Source: Vibrio sp. SCSIO 43136
GTDB taxonomy: Bacteria; Pseudomonadota; Gammaproteobacteria; Enterobacterales; Vibrionaceae
DNA: 64,000 nucleotides
Reading direction: 5' to 3'
Assembly (NCBI RefSeq): GCF_023716565.1
Contig: NZ_CP071848.1
Location: forward strand, 620,001 to 684,000
The position numbers and the translations under genes are program-made. The notes under the pieces are model-generated. The model did not search any database. It worked only from the letters and a program-made list of their open reading frames with translations, and was not told where the DNA came from. Below are positions 6,860 to 15,984 of the stretch, piece after piece; within the stretch, counting starts at the first letter, position 1, and the number at the start of each line of letters is the position of its first letter.

Positions 6860-8524
6860 TTAAGCGGCGATCAGCAGCTCTTTGGCATTGGCCATAGTGG
6901 TATCGGTGATCTGGCTACCACCGAGCAGTCGAGCAAGCTCTGCAACACGCTGCTCTTCATCTAAACGGCGCATTTGGGTTTCGGTTTTACCTGCTTTGGT
7001 TTGCTTGGCAACAAACATTTGCTGGTGACCACAGCCTGCCACTTGCGGTAAGTGGGTCACACACATAACTTGGGTGGATTCGCCCAAGGTGCGCAGCATT
7101 TTGCCTACCACTGCTGCCGTTGGGCCACTGATACCTACGTCAACCTCATCGAAAATCAGGCTAGGGGTATCGACTTTTTGCGCCGTGATCACTTGGATTG
7201 CCAGTGAAATGCGTGAAAGCTCACCACCAGAGGCGACTTTAGCGATAGGTTGCAGCGGCTGGCCTGGGTTGGTGGAGACCAAGAAAGTGACACGGTCGAT
7301 ACCCAATGGCGAGGCATTGTTTTCATCACGCACCACATCGATGCAGAATTTGGCTTTCTCCATACTCAGTTCATGCATGCTTTGGGTGATCAGCTTATTG
7401 AGCTCTTTTGCATAACGAACTCGGGACTTATTCAGCTTTTCCGCGCAGTTTAAGAAATCTTGATGCTTTTTAGCGACTTCTTCATTCAGTGCTTCGAGTT
7501 TTTCATCGGAGCAATCGAGAGCGTCGACTTGTTTAAGTAGTTCTTGGTGGTGAGCGTATAGCTCTTCTGGCATGACGTGGTGCTTACGAGCCATCGACAT
7601 GACTTTAGAAAAACGCTCCTCGACAAACGCCATACGAGCTGGGTCAACATCAATACCATCGAGGTAGTGGCGCAGCTCACTGTTGGCTTCTTCAAGTTGG
7701 ATCATCGCCTCAGATACCATGTCTGGCAGGGCCTTTAGGCTGTCATCAAGTTCGGTCAATTGGATCAGTGACTGGCTTGCAGATTGCAAAATACTGAGGG
7801 CGTTAACTTCTTCACCTTCGTAAAGAAGCTCAATCACTTGCTGGCAAGTCGAGGCCAGTTCACCACTGTTGTTTAGGCGCTTATGTTCTTGCTCAAGCTC
7901 ATTGAATTCATCTTCGCCGATAGCCAGCTCATTGAGTTCTTTGATTTGATATTCGAGCAGTTGCTTTTGCGCCTGGTTCTCTTGGCTGTTTTGGATCAGC
8001 TGCTTGAGGTGGTTATCCGCCTGACGCCAGCGTTGGTATTGCTGACGAGCTTTATCAAGCAGGCTTTTGTGGCCAGCGTATTGATCTAACATGGCGAGCT
8101 GGTATTCGCTTTTCATCAGTTGATGATGTGCGTGCTGTCCATGGATGTTGATCAGCAGTTGTCCGAGCGATTTAAGCTGAGATGCGGGTACAGGGCTGCC
8201 GTTAATAAATGCTCGTGAGCGACCTTCTTTAGTGATCACTCGGCGCAAAATGCACTCGCCACCATCAAGAAGGTCGTTATCTTCTAACCAGCGAGTTGCG
8301 GCAACATTATTGTCTAGATTAAACGAGGCGGAGACATCGGTTTTGTCTTCCCCTTGGCGGACCATTCCGGCTTCGGTGCGATCGCCAAGGCACAAACCTA
8401 AAGCGTCGATAGCGATGGATTTACCTGCACCGGTTTCACCAGTGATGGTGGTCATGCCGCTGCAAAGTTCAAGGTGTAGCGACTTCACAATAGCAAAATT
8501 ATTGACACTGAGATGAGCTAACAT
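6860..8524 (-). CDS. recN: DNA repair protein RecN
   Basis: RecN is an SMC-like ATPase in double-strand break repair; at 554 aa this is full length. Visible motifs are Walker A GETGAGKS near the N-terminus (28-35), a long central coiled-coil region (about 160-370), the ABC-type signature [15 protein letters not shown] and Walker [14 protein letters not shown]. The start [16 protein letters not shown] is typical. Two LexA boxes directly upstream place it in the SOS regulon, as in E. coli. It is followed by a hairpin terminator. Confidence 0.97.
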   Translation of the reverse strand: MLAHLSVNNFAIVKSLHLELCSGMTTITGETGAGKSIAIDALGLCLGDRTEAGMVRQGEDKTDVSASFNLDNNVAATRWLEDNDLLDGGECILRRVITKEGRSRAFINGSPVPASQLKSLGQLLINIHGQHAHHQLMKSEYQLAMLDQYAGHKSLLDKARQQYQRWRQADNHLKQLIQNSQENQAQKQLLEYQIKELNELAIGEDEFNELEQEHKRLNNSGELASTCQQVIELLYEGEEVNALSILQSASQSLIQLTELDDSLKALPDMVSEAMIQLEEANSELRHYLDGIDVDPARMAFVEERFSKVMSMARKHHVMPEELYAHHQELLKQVDALDCSDEKLEALNEEVAKKHQDFLNCAEKLNKSRVRYAKELNKLITQSMHELSMEKAKFCIDVVRDENNASPLGIDRVTFLVSTNPGQPLQPIAKVASGGELSRISLAIQVITAQKVDTPSLIFDEVDVGISGPTAAVVGKMLRTLGESTQVMCVTHLPQVAGCGHQQMFVAKQTKAGKTETQMRRLDEEQRVAELARLLGGSQITDTTMANAKELLIAA

Positions 8525-8550
8525 TTTTAGAGACCTGTATAACCAAACAA

Positions 8551-8592
8551 TACTGTATAAGAAAACAGTATATACTGTTTCTTTATACAGTA
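8551..8592 (-). promoter_or_regulatory. Two LexA (SOS) boxes upstream of recN
   Basis: TACTGTATAAGAAAACAGTA (8551-8570) and TACTGTTTCTTTATACAGTA (8573-8592) both fit CTGT-N8-ACAG with the extended TA flanks. They lie 27-70 bp upstream of recN in tandem, a layout that gives tight LexA repression. Confidence 0.93.
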
Positions 8593-8625
8593 AAGTTGTA
8601 CAGGGCAGTTTTTTTGTGAGCTAAA

Positions 8626-9510
8626 TCAGAATAGTTTGCTCGACCAACCCAATTTGTTTCGCAGCACGTGGTAGTAGCTGTAATCCTTTGGATGCACCAA
8701 ACGCAGCATATTAGGGCTTTGATAAATATGAACTTCGTCGCCCGGAGAGACAGGCAGGGACACCTGACCATCGCAGCTGATCTCTTGTGTGCCGCGATTA
8801 TCTGGTGAGATAAGCAGTTTGATACGACGTTTGCTGTCGACCACCAATGGTCGGCTAGAGAGTGTATGCGGGAACATAGGTACAATGCTTATCGCATTAA
8901 GGCTCGGCGACAAGATAGGGCCACCACCCGATAATGAATAGGCGGTTGATCCGGTCGGCGTTGAAACAATTAGGCCGTCAGCGCGTTGTGAGAAAGCAAA
9001 GCTATCATCAATGTACACTTCGAACTCAATCATGTGCGCCACTTGACCTGGGTGCAGCACGGCTTCATTGAGCGCAGCGTTGTGACTCTTGATTTGCTCA
9101 TGGCGGTGCACTTCGGTTTCCAGCAAGAAGCGATTTTCTTCAACGTATTCGCCTTGCAAGACCTTCTCTAGCGCTTGCTCAAACTCTTCTGGGTTGAGGT
9201 CAGTCAAAAAGCCCAAGTTGCCTCGGTTAACACCAATCACTGAAATATCAAAACGAGACAGTACGCGAGCGGCACCTAACATATTGCCGTCACCACCCAC
9301 GACAATGGCTAAATCTGCCTTCTCACCAATACTTAACAGGCTGGTGAAATGGCTAGGGTCAAAATCGGTCAAGATGTCTTTAAGACGATCATCAATCAGG
9401 ACTTGGTAACCTTTATCGGTCAGCCATTGGAAAATTTCTTTGTGGGTTTGAACCGCTTTGGTATCACGCGGCTTGCCGATAACAGCAATCACCTGAAATG
9501 GTTTTGGCAT
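8626..9510 (-). CDS. nadK: NAD kinase
   Basis: The enzyme phosphorylates NAD+ to NADP+ with ATP or polyphosphate. The ATG at 9510 is chosen over an in-frame TTG two codons upstream, giving 294 aa. The diagnostic GGDGN motif occurs in [20 protein letters not shown], followed by [11 protein letters not shown] and the [16 protein letters not shown] loop. Length and motifs match E. coli NadK. It is transcribed toward recN; the intervening LexA boxes suggest recN has its own promoter. Confidence 0.96.
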   Translation of the reverse strand: MPKPFQVIAVIGKPRDTKAVQTHKEIFQWLTDKGYQVLIDDRLKDILTDFDPSHFTSLLSIGEKADLAIVVGGDGNMLGAARVLSRFDISVIGVNRGNLGFLTDLNPEEFEQALEKVLQGEYVEENRFLLETEVHRHEQIKSHNAALNEAVLHPGQVAHMIEFEVYIDDSFAFSQRADGLIVSTPTGSTAYSLSGGGPILSPSLNAISIVPMFPHTLSSRPLVVDSKRRIKLLISPDNRGTQEISCDGQVSLPVSPGDEVHIYQSPNMLRLVHPKDYSYYHVLRNKLGWSSKLF

Positions 9511-9584
9511 TAGCAAAATCCATGGGTTGTGGGTTATTGAATTATAGCGCCAACTCTAAATAATCGGGGGAATTGGCATTTATG

Positions 9585-9613
9585 CTTGAATCACAAATGT
9601 TCGTCCCCATAAT
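9585..9613 (+). promoter_or_regulatory. Sigma-32-type promoter of grpE
   Basis: CTTGAAT (9585-9591), a 13-bp spacer and CCCCATAAT (9605-9613) match the heat-shock consensus CTTGAAA-N13-17-CCCCATNT. It lies about 80 bp upstream of grpE, divergent from nadK. Confidence 0.85.
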
Positions 9614-9692
9614 AAAGGCAAGTTGAAGCACTATGCGAGTATTTTGTCGCAAAACGGTAAGGAAATACTCGCTTCTGAATTCTGGAGATATC

Positions 9693-10298
9693 ATGAGCCA
9701 CGAAGAAAAAAAGGTTAGCGAAGAAGAGCTAAAGGACCAACAAACTACTGAAGAGCAAGAAGCTGAAGTTGAAGCAGTAGGCACTGACGCTGATATCGAT
9801 TGGAACGATGCGCAAGATGAATCAGAAGCTAAGATCGCTGAACTAGAAGCGGCGCTAGTAGCTAAAGATGCTCAAGTAAAAGAAGCAAATGACACGGTTC
9901 TACGTGCAAAAGCGGAAGTAGACAACATGCGTCGTCGTACTGAGCAAGAAGTTGAAAAAGCTCGCAAATTCGCACTAGAGCGTTTTGCTGGCGAACTGCT
10001 TCCAGTGATCGATAACCTAGAGCGTGCGATGCAATCTGCGGATAAAGAGAATGAAGTAGTAGCACCTATCCTTGAAGGTGTTGAGCTTACACACAAAACA
10101 TTCGTAGACACAGTCGCTAAGTTTGGTCTGAAAGAGATCAACCCTGAAGGTGAAGCATTCAACCCTGAATACCACCAAGCGATGTCTATTCAAGAAAGCC
10201 CAGACCACGAAGCAAACACCGTAATGATGGTGATGCAGAAAGGTTACGAGCTTAACGGTCGTGTTGTACGTCCAGCGATGGTTATGGTTGCTAAGTAA
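9693..10298 (+). CDS. grpE: Nucleotide exchange factor GrpE
   Basis: GrpE releases ADP from DnaK. The start at ATG 9693 follows CTGGAGATATC; an in-frame ATG at 9633 would add 20 residues not found in the family. The 201-aa protein has an acidic disordered N-terminus (about 1-45), a long coiled-coil helix (about 45-110) and the C-terminal beta domain with [14 protein letters not shown] sigma-32-like promoter lies upstream and a strong terminator follows, so it is probably monocistronic. Confidence 0.96.
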   Translation: MSHEEKKVSEEELKDQQTTEEQEAEVEAVGTDADIDWNDAQDESEAKIAELEAALVAKDAQVKEANDTVLRAKAEVDNMRRRTEQEVEKARKFALERFAGELLPVIDNLERAMQSADKENEVVAPILEGVELTHKTFVDTVAKFGLKEINPEGEAFNPEYHQAMSIQESPDHEANTVMMVMQKGYELNGRVVRPAMVMVAK

Positions 10299-10323
10299 CC
10301 CTGCCACCTGCGCAAATCTGAAA

Positions 10324-10356
10324 ACACCTAGCGTTGATGCGCTAGGTGTTTTTTTA
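10324..10356 (+). terminator. Terminator after grpE
   Basis: ACACCTAGCG-TTGATG-CGCTAGGTGT is followed by a run of seven T. Confidence 0.92.
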
Positions 10357-10417
10357 TAGGAGCGGAGGGAGCAAAACCTAATTCAACAAAAAAAGTGTAT
10401 TTTTTTTTGTAACTGCC

Positions 10418-10445
10418 CTTGAAAAGGGGTCGAGTGCCCTTATTT
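10418..10445 (+). promoter_or_regulatory. Sigma-32-type promoter of dnaK
   Basis: CTTGAAA (10418-10424) and CCCTTATTT (10437-10445) separated by 12 bp fit the heat-shock promoter, with a good -35 and a moderate -10. The predicted leader to dnaK is about 115 nt. Confidence 0.75.
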
Positions 10446-10566
10446 ATGGTGCATACAATAAGCAAATTGCTTAAAACCTAATTTTGGTAGAGGGTTGAAA
10501 CCCAATCTTCTACACCCCATTTCGGGGATAGACAAAAGTAAACTATAGAATTTCGGAGATAGCCTG

Positions 10567-12489
10567 ATGGGTAAAATCATTGGTATTGATTTAGGTACTA
10601 CTAACTCTTGTGTTGCTGTTCTTGACGGCGACGCGCCACGCGTAATCGAAAATGCGGAAGGTGAACGTACTACTGCATCTGTAATCGCATACACAGACGG
10701 CGAAACACTAGTTGGTCAACCTGCAAAGCGTCAGGCAGTTACCAACCCTGAAAACACTCTATTCGCTATCAAGCGTCTAATCGGTCGTCGTTTTGAAGAC
10801 GAAGAAGTTCAGCGTGACATCGAAATCATGCCTTACAAAATTGTTAAGGCTGACAACGGTGATGCTTGGGTAGAAGCAAAAGGCGAGAAAATGGCCGCTC
10901 CTCAAGTTTCTGCTGAAGTTCTTAAGAAGATGAAGAAAACTGCTGAAGACTTCCTAGGTGAAGAAGTGACTGGCGCAGTAGTAACTGTTCCTGCTTACTT
11001 CAACGATGCACAGCGTCAAGCAACTAAAGATGCTGGCCGTATCGCAGGTCTAGACGTTAAGCGTATCATCAACGAACCAACTGCTGCTGCTCTAGCTTAC
11101 GGCCTAGACAAGCAAGAAGGCGACCGTACTATCGCGGTTTACGACCTTGGTGGTGGTACGTTCGATATCTCAATCATCGAAATCGACAACGTTGAAGGCG
11201 AGCAAACTTTCGAAGTACTTGCAACTAACGGTGACACTCACCTTGGTGGTGAAGACTTCGATACACGTCTAATCAACTACCTAGTAGAAGAGTTCAAGAA
11301 AGAGCAAGGCATCGATCTTAAGAACGACCCACTAGCAATGCAGCGTGTTAAAGAAGCAGCAGAGAAAGCGAAAATTGAACTTTCTTCAGCTCAGCAAACT
11401 GACGTAAACCTACCTTACGTAACGGCTGATGCGACTGGTCCTAAGCACATGAACGTTAAAGTGACTCGTGCGAAACTAGAATCTCTAGTTGAAGACCTAG
11501 TACAACGCTCTCTTGAGCCTCTAAAAGTTGCTCTAGCAGATTCAGACCTATCGGTAAGCGAAATCACTGACGTAATCCTAGTAGGTGGTCAGACTCGTAT
11601 GCCTATGGTTCAACAAAAAGTTGCTGAGTTCTTCGGTAAAGAAGCTCGTCGTGACGTGAACCCAGATGAAGCAGTTGCAATGGGTGCAGCGGTTCAAGGT
11701 GGTGTACTAGCAGGTGATGTGAAAGACGTTCTACTACTAGACGTTACTCCACTATCTCTAGGTATCGAAACTATGGGTGGCGTAATGACTACTCTAGTTG
11801 AGAAGAACACAACTATCCCGACTAAAGCGAACCAAGTGTTCTCTACTGCGGAAGACAACCAGAATGCGGTAACTATCCACGTTCTTCAAGGTGAGCGTAA
11901 GCAAGCGATGCACAACAAATCTCTAGGTCAATTCAACCTAGAAGGCATCCAAGCAGCGCCACGTGGTATGCCACAAATCGAAGTTACTTTCGACCTTGAT
12001 GCGGATGGTATCCTACACGTATCTGCAAAAGACAAGCAGACGGGTAAAGAGCAGAAGATCACTATCCAAGCGTCAGGCGGTCTAAGCGATGCAGATATCG
12101 AGAAGATGGTTGCAGAAGCGGAAGCGAACAAAGAAGCGGATAAGAAGTTCGAAGAACTAGTATCAGCTCGCAACCAAGCTGACCAAATGATCCACGCAAC
12201 TCAAAAGCAAGTTGAAGAAGCGGGTGACGCACTTCCAGCTGATGAGAAAGAGAAGATCGAAGCTGCAGTAGCTGCTCTAGAAGAAGCTAAGAAAGGCGAA
12301 GACAAAGAAGCAATTGAAGCAAAAGTTCAAGCGCTAATGGAAGCTTCTCAAAAGCTAATGGAAATCGCTCAGCAGAAAGCTCAAGCTGAAGCAGCAGCTC
12401 AAGGTGGTGCAGAAGCTGGTGAACAGCCTAAGCAAGACGACGACGTTGTTGACGCTGAGTTTGAAGAAGTAAAAGACGACAAGAAGTAA
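10567..12489 (+). CDS. dnaK: Chaperone DnaK (Hsp70)
   Basis: The 640-aa Hsp70 starts [18 protein letters not shown] (phosphate-1 motif). It carries the second phosphate motif [14 protein letters not shown], the adenosine motif [13 protein letters not shown], the linker [19 protein letters not shown] and an acidic C-terminus ending EEVKDDKK. With DnaJ and GrpE it folds and remodels proteins in the cytoplasm. Codon use is strongly biased (CTA, CGT, GGT), as expected of a highly expressed gene. dnaJ follows after an unusually long gap of 447 bp. Confidence 0.98.
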   Translation: MGKIIGIDLGTTNSCVAVLDGDAPRVIENAEGERTTASVIAYTDGETLVGQPAKRQAVTNPENTLFAIKRLIGRRFEDEEVQRDIEIMPYKIVKADNGDAWVEAKGEKMAAPQVSAEVLKKMKKTAEDFLGEEVTGAVVTVPAYFNDAQRQATKDAGRIAGLDVKRIINEPTAAALAYGLDKQEGDRTIAVYDLGGGTFDISIIEIDNVEGEQTFEVLATNGDTHLGGEDFDTRLINYLVEEFKKEQGIDLKNDPLAMQRVKEAAEKAKIELSSAQQTDVNLPYVTADATGPKHMNVKVTRAKLESLVEDLVQRSLEPLKVALADSDLSVSEITDVILVGGQTRMPMVQQKVAEFFGKEARRDVNPDEAVAMGAAVQGGVLAGDVKDVLLLDVTPLSLGIETMGGVMTTLVEKNTTIPTKANQVFSTAEDNQNAVTIHVLQGERKQAMHNKSLGQFNLEGIQAAPRGMPQIEVTFDLDADGILHVSAKDKQTGKEQKITIQASGGLSDADIEKMVAEAEANKEADKKFEELVSARNQADQMIHATQKQVEEAGDALPADEKEKIEAAVAALEEAKKGEDKEAIEAKVQALMEASQKLMEIAQQKAQAEAAAQGGAEAGEQPKQDDDVVDAEFEEVKDDKK

Positions 12490-12497
12490 TTTTCGTC

Positions 12498-12581
12498 GCT
12501 AGAACGCCCAATCTCGGCGTCGAAGGTGCTCATTTACTCGCGTAAACTGCGCGCCTTCTCCTTGAGCTTGAACGTTCTAGC
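12498..12581. repeat. Nested hairpin directly after dnaK
   Basis: GCTAGAACG (12498-12506) pairs with CGTTCTAGC (12573-12581). Inside it GAAGG-GC pairs with GC-CCTTC (12522-12558), and TTTAC pairs with GTAAA around a TCGC loop. The result is a long branched hairpin. It could stabilise the dnaK mRNA 3' end or be a small dispersed repeat. Confidence 0.55.
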
Positions 12582-12601
12582 TTAGAAAATGACTCCTTGT
12601 T

Positions 12602-12650
12602 ATCACTGAAAAGTGATTTAAGCGGGCGTTTAGGGTAACCTTTGCGCCCG
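12602..12650 (+). terminator. Two hairpins downstream of dnaK, possible terminator
   Basis: ATCACT-GAAA-AGTGAT (12602-12617) and CGGGCG...CGCCCG (12623-12650, with GGT-A-ACC inside) follow each other. The second is followed by TTAGTTT, a weak T tract. Confidence 0.45.
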
Positions 12651-12667
12651 TTAGTTTGTAATGAACT

Positions 12668-12878
12668 GATCTAGATAAGTGTGCTTTTGTCCCTCCCCTT
12701 TTCAAGCGGGCCACGCTGGTGGGAGGCTAGGAGGGGTTAGACGGGGTTAAGATTATTCGACTGCCTCAACATAGTCTAACCCCCTCTAACTCCCCCCGGT
12801 TCGCCGGCCGCTTGAAAAAGGGGAGGACTGTATCGCACTAGTGTTGAGTCTAGTGCCAACAGTACTCTTATCTAGATC
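12668..12878. repeat. Bipartite palindromic repeat element (copy 1), between dnaK and dnaJ
   Basis: The outer boundary is a perfect 12-bp inverted repeat, GATCTAGATAAG (12668-12679) and CTTATCTAGATC (12867-12878). Inside, 12689-12828 has a left arm GTCCCTCCCCTTTTCAAG...GGAGGCTAGGAGGGGTTAG and a complementary right arm CTAACCCCCTCTAACTCCC...CTTGAAAAAGGGGAGGAC. Each arm is itself a smaller palindrome. A second copy with the same arms lies at 38347-38477. No coding capacity is visible, so it resembles a MITE or REP-like element. Here each arm has a 14-17-nt GC-rich insert at its apex that copy 2 lacks. Confidence 0.75.
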
Positions 12879-12936
12879 CATACAACCACCAAGCGAGTAA
12901 CCCTCGTTTGCAGTAACAAATTTGGTGACGAATAGC

Positions 12937-14082
12937 ATGTCAAAACGTGATTTTTACGAAGTATTAGGCGTTGGCCGTGATGCCTCTGAGCGCGATATTA
13001 AGAAAGCGTACAAGCGCTTAGCGATGAAATACCACCCGGACCGTAACCAGGGTGATGAAGCTGCGGCTGAAAAGTTTAAAGAAGTAAAAGAAGCGTACGA
13101 GATCCTGACCGATGCTCAGAAGAAAGCGGCGTACGACCAATACGGTCATGCAGCATTTGAGCAAGGTGGTATGGGTGGCGGCGGCTTTGGTGGCGGCGGT
13201 GCTGATTTTGGTGACATCTTCGGTGATGTGTTTGGTGATATCTTCGGTGGCGGTCGTCGTGGCGGCGGTGGTCAGTCGCGTGCACAGCGTGGCGCAGACC
13301 TGCGTTACAACATGGAACTGTCTCTAGAAGAAGCCGTTCGCGGTGTAAATAAAGAGATCGAAGTACCAACTCTAGTTGAGTGTGACTCTTGTCATGGCTC
13401 AGGTGCGAAGAAAGGCTCGAAAGCTGAGACATGTGGTACCTGTCATGGTCACGGTCAAGTTCAGATGCGCCAAGGCTTCTTTGCCGTTCAGCAGACCTGT
13501 CCTACCTGTAATGGTAAAGGCAAGATCATCAAAGACCCTTGTAATGCTTGTCATGGTCAAGGTCGTAAGCAGAAGACTAAGACTCTAAGCGTTAAGATCC
13601 CAGCAGGTGTTGATACGGGCGACCGTATCCGTCTATCGGGTGAAGGCGAAGCGGGCGAAATGGGCGCACCAGCAGGTGACCTATACGTACAGGTGCACGT
13701 ACGCGAGCACCACATCTTTGAGCGTGAAGGCAACAACCTTTACTGTGAAGTGCCAGTAAGCTTTGCAATGGCAGCGCTTGGTGGTGAAGTTGAAGTTCCT
13801 ACCCTTGATGGCCGTGTAAACCTTAAGGTACCAGAAGAGACGCAAACGGGCCGCATGTTCCGTATGCGTGGTAAGGGCGTGAAAGGTGTTCGTGGCGGCG
13901 CTGTGGGTGACCTTATCGTGAAGCTTGTGGTAGAAACACCAGTGAAGCTAAGTTCACGTCAAAAAGAGCTACTGCGCGAGTTTGAAGACACTTGTGGTGG
14001 TGAGGCTGCTAATAAGCACAAGCCAAAATCAGAAGGTTTCTTTAACGGCGTTAAGAAGTTCTTCGATGACCTAACCAGCTAA
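12937..14082 (+). CDS. dnaJ: Co-chaperone DnaJ (Hsp40)
   Basis: The ATG at 12937 begins [15 protein letters not shown], the family start; five upstream in-frame codons are excluded. The 381-aa type I Hsp40 has a J domain with His33-Pro34-Asp35, a G/F-rich stretch (about 75-120), four CxxCxGxG zinc-binding repeats ([32 protein letters not shown]) and the substrate-binding C-terminal domains. It stimulates DnaK ATPase. The 447-bp gap to dnaK holds hairpins and a repeat element, so dnaJ may be transcribed separately or at reduced level. Confidence 0.98.
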   Translation: MSKRDFYEVLGVGRDASERDIKKAYKRLAMKYHPDRNQGDEAAAEKFKEVKEAYEILTDAQKKAAYDQYGHAAFEQGGMGGGGFGGGGADFGDIFGDVFGDIFGGGRRGGGGQSRAQRGADLRYNMELSLEEAVRGVNKEIEVPTLVECDSCHGSGAKKGSKAETCGTCHGHGQVQMRQGFFAVQQTCPTCNGKGKIIKDPCNACHGQGRKQKTKTLSVKIPAGVDTGDRIRLSGEGEAGEMGAPAGDLYVQVHVREHHIFEREGNNLYCEVPVSFAMAALGGEVEVPTLDGRVNLKVPEETQTGRMFRMRGKGVKGVRGGAVGDLIVKLVVETPVKLSSRQKELLREFEDTCGGEAANKHKPKSEGFFNGVKKFFDDLTS

Positions 14083-14463
14083 TCGAACAAGCGAATCGAT
14101 TTTAAAAGCCAGACTTTCGTCTGGCTTTTTTGTTGCGAGCAACAAAATACCTGAAACGGACGGCGTTTGTTTCAAAATCTTGAAACGCTTTCACAGCTTG
14201 GTTATAAAATCAGGGTTAAACCGTACGGTTGCCTTGTATTTTTAACCGCCTTGTCATGAAACTCATGGTAAATGGATGTTTCATGGGGCTATAAGTTACT
14301 GAACTATGGTTCTATTTCTTCAAGAGCGAAGAAATGTAGTTTCATGACAAATCTTACCCAAGGTGCTTGGGAGTCGCTTCAATATTTTCAGTTGTTTCAT
14401 TGCTTAGTATTTATCTCGAACGGAATTCGAATAAAAAACAAATACTAATCAAAGGTAGCGACA
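14083..14463. promoter_or_regulatory. dnaJ-porin intergenic region rich in operator-like palindromes
   Basis: After the dnaJ terminator (14104-14131) this holds GTTTCAA-AATC-TTGAAAC (14169-14186), the perfect palindrome AACCGTACGGTT (14219-14230) and four ATGAAAC/GTTTCAT boxes (14256-14262, 14278-14284, 14339-14345, 14394-14400). TGTCATGAAAC (14252-14262) is the exact reverse complement of GTTTCATGACA (14339-14349). No gene is visible. These are probably operators of the porin promoter. Confidence 0.6.
14104..14131 (+). terminator. Terminator after dnaJ
   Basis: AAAAGCCAGAC-TTTC-GTCTGGCTTTTTT is a strong hairpin with a T tract. Confidence 0.92.
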
Positions 14464-15627
14464 ATGAATAAATCAACTCTCTTGCCTCTTTCTTTAGCAG
14501 TGATGGCCGCACTTTCAGCACCAACGGTAGTCGCCGATGACGACATGGGCTTCACCTTCTCAGGTTATGCACGTTACGGCGCGGCATACCAAGGTGGTGA
14601 TAGCAAGTACATCAAGCCTGAAGGCTCACTTAACGGTAACTCAACGGGTCGTCTAGGTAATGAAGTTAACGGTGGTGAATTCCAATTCTCGAAACCATTT
14701 GCAGGCACCAACGGCACAAAGTTTGACGTAACTTTCATGCTTAACCACTGGGAAAGCGGTGCGTGGAATAATGATGGCGGCGGTGTAGGTATTGCGAAAG
14801 CTTATGCAGGTGCATCGAACATCTTTGAATCTCAACCAGATCTTTATGTATGGGCTGGCCGTGATTTCCATACTCGTCCTCAAACAGGGCTAAACGATTA
14901 CTTTTGGATGATGCACGATGGTCAAGGCGGTGGTTTCCGTAACCTTGATCTCGGTGGCGCTAAGTTTGACCTCGCGTTTGTGGGACAACTTGAGTCTGCA
15001 CGTCTTACCAATGACAACGGCAAATACGCCATTACCTCTAAAATGCATGGCATCAACCTAGGGGAGGCATCACTTAGCATCTACGCTAACTACGGTTTTG
15101 CCTCAGAAGAGCAAGATGCACTGAAAGATGTGAAAGCTGCACAAGCCGCGGCTGAAATCGGCTACAAAGGTCAGCGCTTCATTGTTCGCTACAGCAACAA
15201 TGCGAAAGATGCGGTATATGACCTAAACGATGGTCAAACGGCACTGCTTGCAAGCTTTGATGGCAGCACGTCACTGAGTGACAACATGTCGATTGAATAC
15301 CTAACGGCTTACCAAAAGCTTGAAAACAAAGACTCTTCTGATGATCGTGCAAACTACAACGTCATCGTACGTCCAGCATATTCTTGGAATGACATCCACT
15401 CTACTTGGATTGAGGCGGGCTACGATGTCGTTGATTACGCAAATAAAGATCAGAAGAACAGCGCTTGGAAGGTGACGTTTTCACAAAACATCGCTGTAGG
15501 TGCTGAAACTTGGAGTCGTCCAATGTTACGTTTCTACGCAACGGTGGGTGAAGCTAAACAAGATGGCGTGACAGATGCAAAAGTTGACGCTATGACCGTT
15601 GGTGCAATGTGGGAGGCTTGGTGGTAA
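14464..15627 (+). CDS. LamB/maltoporin-type carbohydrate porin
   Basis: The 387-aa precursor has a Sec signal peptide (1-24, ending PTVVA before DDDMGF). The mature chain begins with FTFSGYARYGAAYQGG, typical of the LamB/ScrY family of 18-stranded sugar porins. GRLGNEVNGGEFQF, VWAGRDFHTRPQTGLNDYFW and a C-terminal aromatic residue (Trp387) fit an outer membrane barrel. It is somewhat shorter than E. coli LamB. Placed upstream of a LacI regulator and an ABC sugar importer, it should provide outer-membrane entry for the same oligosaccharide. Specificity for maltodextrin should not be assumed, because the neighbouring enzymes act on beta-linkages. Confidence 0.85.
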   Translation: MNKSTLLPLSLAVMAALSAPTVVADDDMGFTFSGYARYGAAYQGGDSKYIKPEGSLNGNSTGRLGNEVNGGEFQFSKPFAGTNGTKFDVTFMLNHWESGAWNNDGGGVGIAKAYAGASNIFESQPDLYVWAGRDFHTRPQTGLNDYFWMMHDGQGGGFRNLDLGGAKFDLAFVGQLESARLTNDNGKYAITSKMHGINLGEASLSIYANYGFASEEQDALKDVKAAQAAAEIGYKGQRFIVRYSNNAKDAVYDLNDGQTALLASFDGSTSLSDNMSIEYLTAYQKLENKDSSDDRANYNVIVRPAYSWNDIHSTWIEAGYDVVDYANKDQKNSAWKVTFSQNIAVGAETWSRPMLRFYATVGEAKQDGVTDAKVDAMTVGAMWEAWW

Positions 15628-15765
15628 TCCACTGGTCTCGCACCAGATTGGGCAAGCTTGTTGCAGTGTGAGTTTGCCCTCTTAAAGAGTAATAGTCCAC
15701 TATGGTTTGGCTTCTTATGACTTGGGGGAGTCTTGCTAAACCAGTATTGATTTCTGTTTTATTTT

Positions 15766-15790
15766 GGGCCGCTTATGCGGCCCTTTTTTT
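15766..15790 (+). terminator. Terminator after the porin gene
   Basis: GGGCCGC-TTAT-GCGGCCC is followed by seven T. It separates the porin transcript from the lacI-ABC operon. Confidence 0.93.
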
Positions 15791-15805
15791 GTCCAAATTT
15801 CATTT

Positions 15806-15822
15806 CATGAAACAGTTTCATG
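15806..15822. promoter_or_regulatory. Candidate operator CATGAAACAGTTTCATG
   Basis: This perfect 17-bp palindrome upstream of the LacI-family gene is built from the ATGAAAC/GTTTCAT half-sites that recur upstream of the porin and between the second lacI gene and the chemoreceptor gene. The binding protein is inferred to be one of the two LacI regulators of the locus. Confidence 0.6.
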
Positions 15823-15984
15823 GATTTTATGAAAACAAAGTAGCTTTCATACTTTTCAATTTTGCCCATTTTTACCCTCAACCGAGTGTGACTATTGTCA
15901 CCTTTTTTCCGCCTTGCTTCCTTAAAATCTAATCTTGAAAACGATTTCTTATTTTTAAATTCAACGGAAAAAGGAGAGCAAATA

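Larger units (their letters stand above)
15628..15984. promoter_or_regulatory. Porin terminator and promoter/operator region of the lacI-ABC operon
   Basis: The region holds a strong terminator (15766-15790), then the perfect 17-bp palindrome CATGAAACAGTTTCATG (15806-15822) and a looser TATGAAA/TTTCATA pair (about 15828-15850). Near the gene is GAAAACGATTTC (15937-15948), a LacI-family-like CG-centred half-palindrome. No gene is visible. Confidence 0.6.

Noticed and set aside
6695..6964. An 89-codon plus-strand frame between bamE and recN.
   Set aside because: Its 3' half is antisense to recN, it spans the recN terminator hairpin, and no family features are seen.
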